DNA of 64,000 nucleotides, from assembly GCA_031216445.1 (NCBI GenBank), contig CM062207.1, forward strand, positions 3,858,501-3,922,500, in the 5' to 3' direction. The notes under the pieces were generated by a model, which ran no database searches, was not told where the DNA came from, and worked only from the letters and a program-made list of their open reading frames with translations. The translations under genes and the position numbers were made by a program. The stretch's first letter is position 1. Each line of letters begins with the position of its first letter. Positions 58,770-64,000 of this stretch are shown here, piece after piece. This DNA comes from Lateolabrax maculatus (taxonomy: Eukaryota; Chordata; Actinopteri; Acropomatiformes; Lateolabracidae).

Positions 58770-59225
58770 ATAATTACTTTGAATTATAAAGCCTGTGTTC
58801 GATACAAGCCACCGTGACACCCACAGTGAAAAGCATAATTAAAACCAAACTGTTCATAATAGTTTTCAGACACCTAACAACCCCTGGTAACAACTTGTCA
58901 ATATTGCGGTAGCCCTGCCCCCAGGCCATCGCTGCTTTATCGTCTATTTTACTCTGAACGGGACGATAATTATAAAAATTAACATCATGCTGTACTGAAG
59001 AAGACTTGAAACTATCGACTGAGACCATAAACTCATTAGGAAAATGTTAACTGAGGTAACAAATCAGGTGAGACATTGGGTCTTTTTGTCATAGACTTCT
59101 ATACAATCTGACTTCTTTTGCAACCAGTGGTGTCGCCCCCTGCTGGCCGTTAGAGAGAATCCAGGTTTGAGGCACTTCCGCATTGGCTTCACTTTTCAGA
59201 CCCGCAGGTTGCAGCACACCTGAAA
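58770..59225. mobile_element. Long teleost dispersed repeat containing CCCCCTGCTGG
   Basis: The second half reads GACCATAAACTCATTAGGAA, AATGTTAACTGAGGTAACAA, TCATAGACTTCTATACAATC, TGACTTCTTTTGCAACCAGT and TCGCCCCCTGCTGGCC, then GGCACTTCCGCATTGGCTTC and CAGACCCGCAGGTTGC. This chain is familiar from a repeat abundant in percomorph fish. The first half carries an 84-codon minus-strand frame (58774-59028) with a hydrophobic C-terminal part, which may belong to the same repeat. Class unassigned and left border approximate. Confidence 0.62.
59133..59146 (-). promoter_or_regulatory. CTCF-like motif inside a dispersed repeat
   Basis: The plus strand reads TCGCCCCCTGCTGG. Its complement CCAGCAGGGGGCGA fits the published CTCF core pattern at all fourteen positions. 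Because it sits in a repeat family, copies elsewhere may carry the same motif. Binding is not shown by sequence alone. Confidence 0.4.
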
Positions 59226-59799
59226 CTTTCCACCAGAAACACAGGTGGTAAGTCACTGTTAAACACATATTTTCAAACTATATTTAAACTGTCTAAAAGT
59301 GCTACACTATTTACTAAACGGGAAGGAATTCCACATCCCAGCTGCCCAAACTGATTTATATAATAAACCAACATTAGCCATAAACAACAAATATCAAAAG
59401 TCAGAAGATTAAGCTTTCTATCTACAGTATATTGTGATGGGAATTAGATGGGTTTGACTGTACAGATCATAGATCTATAGCTTCCAGATCGTCATGATAA
59501 ACATTCAGATAACTGCTGCTGCTTCCATGTTCACTGTACACGACATCGACGGGGCAGATACAGAAATAACACAAAGTAACGGCCACAACCATGCAGAGTT
59601 TGGCCAACATGGACCTAAAATCCGAGTGAATAATAAAGCAAAATGGCGATTCGTCGGGCTGAGCGTGACTCACAAACAACAGGAAGAAAAAAAAAAGACA
59701 GGGTGTTAATTCGAGTTGTTTACAAACACACACATACTGTTTATTCACGCCACGTCCAAACTGCAGAGCCTCACGGCTGCCAGGTAGTGGGAGGCATGG
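59226..59799. other. Unique DNA, no gene seen
   Basis: Short open frames on both strands, none with a recognisable domain. Confidence 0.6.

Positions 59800-59850
<51 letters not shown>
59800..59850. repeat. (CA)25 microsatellite
   Basis: A pure CA run of about 50 bp. The 129-codon plus-strand and 126-codon minus-strand frames that cross it read Thr-His and Cys-Val here. Confidence 0.97.
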
Positions 59851-59854
<4 letters not shown>

Positions 59855-60638
59855 CCCGCTCATCGGGGGTGTCCACGTCCATGTGTTCGGTGTCAGGACC
59901 GTGTGTTCCTCCTCTACCAAAGCTCAGCTCGCCCAGCCTCCTCGCCACAGCGCCCTGCCAACAAACACAGCCAGGCCTCGTCTCCTCCGAGCGCTCCGGC
60001 CCAACAAGCCACAGCTCAACTCACTTCTTTAGTCGTTTTAACACCTGTGTTTCCAACACGTCAGACGATGTCACTGTTGAGCTCAAACGCAGGTCCAGTG
60101 CTGGACTTTGGATCCTTTTAAATAAATAAGTTAGTGTGTCTTCATGTGTTTATTAGAGTAAATTAGTAAATTAACCATTTTAGATGCACTTTTTAAATGA
60201 ATATATATGCGTAGGCATGTGTGGTTTTCAGATAATTTACTGACATCACATGTGAAAACCTCAAATGGGATCTTTTGTAAGGGACAAACTGGCGATAAAT
60301 AATACTGCAAATATAATATTATAAATAATTTACATTGTAGTTGTTGACCTTTGACACGTATGAAGTCAGAAATCTTAGTGACATAGTTTGATTTGAGTAA
60401 AAATCAAGTACTACTTTACTTATCAGTTATGAGGCTTCTGTAAAGAAATTTCTGATTAAAAAAACGCATTTTATGACTATTTTGTTTTAGGCAAACCTAG
60501 AATTCTACTTGTATACACAACCTATCATGAATCTTGACTGCAACTCATCACTGAAAACGTTAAAGTAATCGTTCTCCTGCTCTCTCAGATAAGATTGTCT
60601 CCTTGTTTGTGTCTTTTCCTGCACTGCTGTTAATGGTA
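59851..60638. other. Unique DNA, no gene seen
   Basis: The first 200 bp are GC-richer. The two plus-strand frames over 59869-60129 are in different phases with similar length, which argues against either being coding. Confidence 0.6.
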
Positions 60639-60662
60639 ACACACACACACACACACACACAT
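60639..60662. repeat. (CA)12 microsatellite
   Basis: A pure CA run. Confidence 0.95.
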
Positions 60663-60764
60663 ATGCATTTACTACAATCCCTCTCTCCTATTTTCCTGCA
60701 GGTTACTCCCTCCACAATGAAGTGATATCTCCCCCTCTCTAATTCAAGCCCAACATCATCCCCC

Positions 60765-60766
<2 letters not shown>

Positions 60767-60800
<34 letters not shown>
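60767..60800. repeat. (CA)17 microsatellite
   Basis: A pure CA run. Confidence 0.96.
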
Positions 60801-60802
<2 letters not shown>

Positions 60803-62047
60803 CTCTCCGTCCGTCATCTGGAAGTGATTGCGTCCACCATTACAGCATGCCTTGGCCGACGTTAAGCGTGTTGGTGTTGACAGCCAGCCTTTTGTCCATT
60901 ACAGCCCTGAGAGAAAAGCTCCGCACAGAAACACATTGAGAAAACCACGTCGTACTGCGAACACACGCACACACTGTTAACTCACTCGTCCCCGGGACAA
61001 TCGGTCACTGTTATAAGCTCAACTTACTCCTGAAATCACAGATAACCACCCACACACACAACATTTATATTAAAGGCCCAATACATTAAACTATTTTGGT
61101 CTTATATTTCAACTTTTATCCATAAATTTTGAAGTAATATCATATAAAAATCTTATATACCTATATGACCATTCCAAAAGCATTAATCAGGTTTTTTTGG
61201 GTGAAGAACTCAACATCAGACACACATTTGACATACTATGGCCATATAGAGTTGTTATGGCTGACAGTTGCCTGTTTACACATCCAGCAGACACATTATG
61301 CAACAATATCATTAATTTGTGGTCATCTCTCTGTCCACCTGACGGCCATAAGTCCAATATTCACTCTCCTTTTAACTCTGTTTTGGTCTCCACCAACTCC
61401 TGAGGGAAATATCTGGCTCTTCAGCTGCTAAATGCTCCACTTTCTTCAACAGGTTGTTTCTAACTCCCATCTGATCCTGGGCAGTTCTTCAAAGCTTGTT
61501 TTTTTAATAAGAGCTGCAAAGTTGTGAGCTGTAAAAACCAAAACAAAGAGCTAAAAGATGCTAAAACTGCAGAGTTGGGTGATGATTCTCTGTGGGTGCG
61601 TCACTACGAATGACCCCTTTTATGTGCACATAGTCATTCGATCGATTGCTAACAAGAAAAATAATTGATCAGAGCTTTAAGTTCACACCTGAAACAGAAT
61701 GTGAACAATTTTTGACTTTTAGTCGAGTCCGTTTTATGTTCGCACTCACTTACTTCAAACTAACCAAAACCAAAACAAAATGTAACTGGTTCCAGACAGC
61801 AAACAGCTGTCAGGAGGAAAAAGTTAGTTACGAGTATCATTCGCTAAGACGACACCTGAACTTCATCTGTCGTAAATAACGAGGAACACATGGAAACAGG
61901 ATGGGATATGACAGCAGGAAACTAACGACTGACACGTTTAAACTCCTTTATCTTCATGTTATTTTCATATGTAGTTTTTATTAAAAGGTTGCATTGACAT
62001 CCACCTGCCTACATTTGTCTTGTAGTCCAATCACATCAGATTTAATT
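60801..62047. other. Unique AT-rich DNA, no gene seen
   Basis: Open frames up to 88 codons (61165-61431) with no recognisable domain. Confidence 0.65.
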
Positions 62048-62110
62048 GTGTGTGTGTGTGTGTGTGTGAGAGTTCATTAAGGTCAACTACTTGAACACAC
62101 ACACACACAC
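62048..62110. repeat. TG array followed by a CA array
   Basis: (TG)10 at 62048-62068 and (CA)8 at 62093-62110 are opposed across 24 bases, another small inverted arrangement. Confidence 0.92.
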
Positions 62111-62224
62111 CAATACTATCACTACATCTTCCCTCGTGTGTTCAGTCTCACTTGTTGTGTTTACATACTGCTGCCATCATAGACTCTACATCTGCTCTTT
62201 GAACAATGAGCCTCCATTGAAGAC

Positions 62225-62226
<2 letters not shown>

Positions 62227-62273
<47 letters not shown>

Positions 62274-62284
62274 CACACACACCA
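62227..62284. repeat. CA microsatellite with one GCAC step
   Basis: A CA run of about 55 bp with a single CAG interruption near its 3' end. Confidence 0.96.
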
Positions 62285-62490
62285 TCAAAACCTTAACACC
62301 GCCTGGATCCTCACATCCCGTTTCCTCTCCCCCTTCTTTTTTCCTCTACGATAGGAATCTGCTCTCTAGGAGATGGTGAAACAAAAACTGTCCTCGTGTT
62401 CGCGACTACAGAGGGGGACGGACAGACAGATGGACGACGGGGAAAAAAAGGCGTGTTGTAAACATAATAGACGATAAACTGGAAAATCTA

Positions 62491-62513
62491 CACACACACA
62501 CACACACACACAT
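62491..62513. repeat. (CA)11 microsatellite
   Basis: A pure CA run followed by TATATA-like sequence. Confidence 0.95.
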
Positions 62514-63429
62514 ATAAAACACTTGTAGGAAACTTGCTGGACCCAGAGGAGGGAGTGCTGTTCTGCACATGTACTGTATTTTATTACACACACACTGGGC
62601 CTCTTCCTGCATTATATCACTGCTGTTACTCAATCTCCTGGACTCCAGCGGTATTTGTTATTTTTCACAGTGTGGAGAAATTGGAGAATTTCGGGATCTT
62701 TGTGGCGATCTATCAGTGTTTCTTTGCTGCTCTTCTTCAGCAGAGAATCTTTAGCTTCCTCTCTACTCCTTCATCCGCAAACCTCCTTAAAATTCACATT
62801 TCTCATCAAGCATCACATACAAACAAGGTACATGACATTTATGGGCAGTATGTTAACATATATCACACCATGTCACTATATCACACAAGTGGAAGCTGGT
62901 GTATAAACACATAATAAATGACAATATAGGAAACACAATTGTATTAATATAAAATGCATCTTCATAGGAGAGGATGTATAGGAGAAATTAAGTGTGAACA
63001 TGCAGCTAAACAATTGTCAGCTTGTTTTCACTTTGTCATTTCATACATTGTTATTACAAAAATGTCGATTTTAGCTGTTGTAAGGAAGGGATTTAAGTAC
63101 TTCTTCCACCAGTGCTACAAACAGAGAAGGTCTCTCATGGAAACAGATGCAACGTTAAAAAATAAGACGGATATCCACTACAGGTGCTGATTAGAGCCGT
63201 CAAAGCCACTTCAAATTAGATCAAGCTGATTTACAATTGAATAAAAATCACAATATGTTTCAAATTTCAGACAATGCAAGCTCAAATCTAACTGCACAGG
63301 TTTTCAAAGACTTTTGACCCTCGCTGCTTTGTGTTGATTTTGGAGACTTTTTTGGAGACTGAAAGATGAAACGAAGGAAAAATTCAATCTGGCAAATTAC
63401 ATAACTGTCTGTTACGCTGTTGTCAGTCT
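62514..63429. other. Unique AT-rich DNA, no gene seen
   Basis: The 126-codon plus-strand frame at 62534-62914 overlaps two others in different phases and has no domain. AAGTACTTCTTCCACCAGTG at about 63096-63115 resembles the far end of the CAGTGGTGG element family and may be a scrap of it. Confidence 0.6.
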
Positions 63430-63625
63430 CTCCTCCTTTTGATCTTCCCATCCTTCCTCCCAGTTCCCTCCTCTTTTCTTAACTCTCCACTTCTGTCAGC
63501 CCTCCTCCTTCCTCCCTTTGCTCCTTCTCTAACCCATCTGCTCCTTTTCATCTCTTCTTCCACAGTTTTACTCCAATTTTCATTCTTCCTCCCATTTTTC
63601 TACTACTTTCCATGCGTCTTTCTGT
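63430..63625. repeat. Pyrimidine tract
   Basis: A CT-rich stretch of about 200 bp without a regular unit. Confidence 0.8.
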
Positions 63626-63680
63626 TTACTTGTCTCTGCTCTGTAATCCGCAATCTGACTCACAGGATAGTGCAAATCCC

Positions 63681-63702
63681 TGTGTGTGTGTGTGTGTGTG
63701 TG
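63681..63702. repeat. (TG)11 microsatellite
   Basis: A short pure TG run. Confidence 0.94.
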
Positions 63703-63782
63703 TCCCATTCCTATTCACACTGTATATTCATTCATATGTCCAGACAACGCAAGACTATAAGACTACAATCCCAGCAAAATGT

Positions 63783-63811
63783 TTGTGTGTGTGTGTGTGT
63801 GCGTGTGTGTG
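63783..63811. repeat. TG microsatellite with one GC step
   Basis: A TG run with one GCGTG. Confidence 0.94.
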
Positions 63812-63927
63812 TCTCAACTCGTTTCACAGCCGTCGCCGCCGTCACACCGCTTGACAAATCGATGCTGATATTAGAAAAAGAAAAACTACATGAAGTTCAC
63901 AGCCAGAGAGCAGGACAGTTAGAGACG

Positions 63928-63966
63928 ACACACACACACACACACACGCACACACACACACACACA
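63928..63966. repeat. CA microsatellite with one GC step
   Basis: A CA run of about 38 bp near the window end. It is opposed to the TG array at 63783. Confidence 0.95.
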
Positions 63967-64000
63967 GAGGACACATTGGTCGTATTTCACGGAGGCCAAC

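Noticed and set aside
1..64000. tRNA, rRNA, operon or phage/plasmid features
   Set aside because: I looked for cloverleaf-like sequence, ribosomal signatures and gene-dense layout and saw none. The composition and repeats are those of vertebrate non-coding DNA.

Overview
The window looks like non-coding DNA from a ray-finned (teleost) fish, probably a large intron or an intergenic stretch. Several things point that way. There are roughly sixty (CA)n or (TG)n arrays. There are long one-sided pyrimidine and purine tracts. There are also old, diverged mobile-element relics of types I recognise from teleost genomes: a Tc1-like miniature element, a TTAA-flanked piggyBac-like miniature element, hAT-like short elements, tRNA-derived SINE pieces, a LINE reverse-transcriptase remnant and several unnamed dispersed repeats. 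I found no prokaryotic gene layout, operon, tRNA, rRNA or CRISPR array. No open frame can be defended as a host protein-coding gene. Nearly all longer open frames come from simple repeats (Cys-Val, Thr-His, Arg-Glu or Ser-Leu strings) or from pyrimidine-rich tracts.

Layout. 1-9.5 kb: CA/TG arrays in short AT-rich unique sequence, with densest clusters at 4.6-5.3 kb and 7.5-8.1 kb and a few relics near 3.3-3.9 and 6.3 kb. 10-19 kb: more arrays, purine/pyrimidine tracts, a microsatellite-linked dispersed repeat at 12.4 kb and two reverse-oriented or partial relics. 19.4-21.0 kb: a degenerate GGATG-rich tandem array with a longer unit of about 170 bp. 21.0-22.8 kb: TG, CTGA and AG arrays, with a complete Tc1-like miniature element inserted in GA-rich DNA at 22.04-22.45 kb. 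23-29 kb: mostly unique AT-rich DNA, two adjoining teleost repeats at 25.0-25.5 kb and a short CpG-rich block at 25.87 kb. 29-34.4 kb: two copies of an unnamed repeat 2.8 kb apart and a LINE remnant at 34.04 kb. 34.4-49 kb: sparse unique sequence with tracts, homopolymers (G20, C18) and a CA/TG inverted repeat at 47.4 kb. 49-51.6 kb: three relics. 52.75 kb: an isolated CpG-dense block. 55.8-56.5 kb: a cluster of three mobile elements, one nested in another. 58.8-59.2 kb: a long dispersed repeat holding a CTCF-like motif. 59.2-64 kb: CA/TG arrays in unique sequence.

No genes work together here, because no intact gene was found. Family names rest on terminal repeats, target-site duplications and remembered consensus features, not on a search. 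I did not find a new biological system. The items most worth checking are the 19.4-21.0 kb array, the nested element cluster, the CpG-dense blocks and the repeat-borne CTCF-like site.
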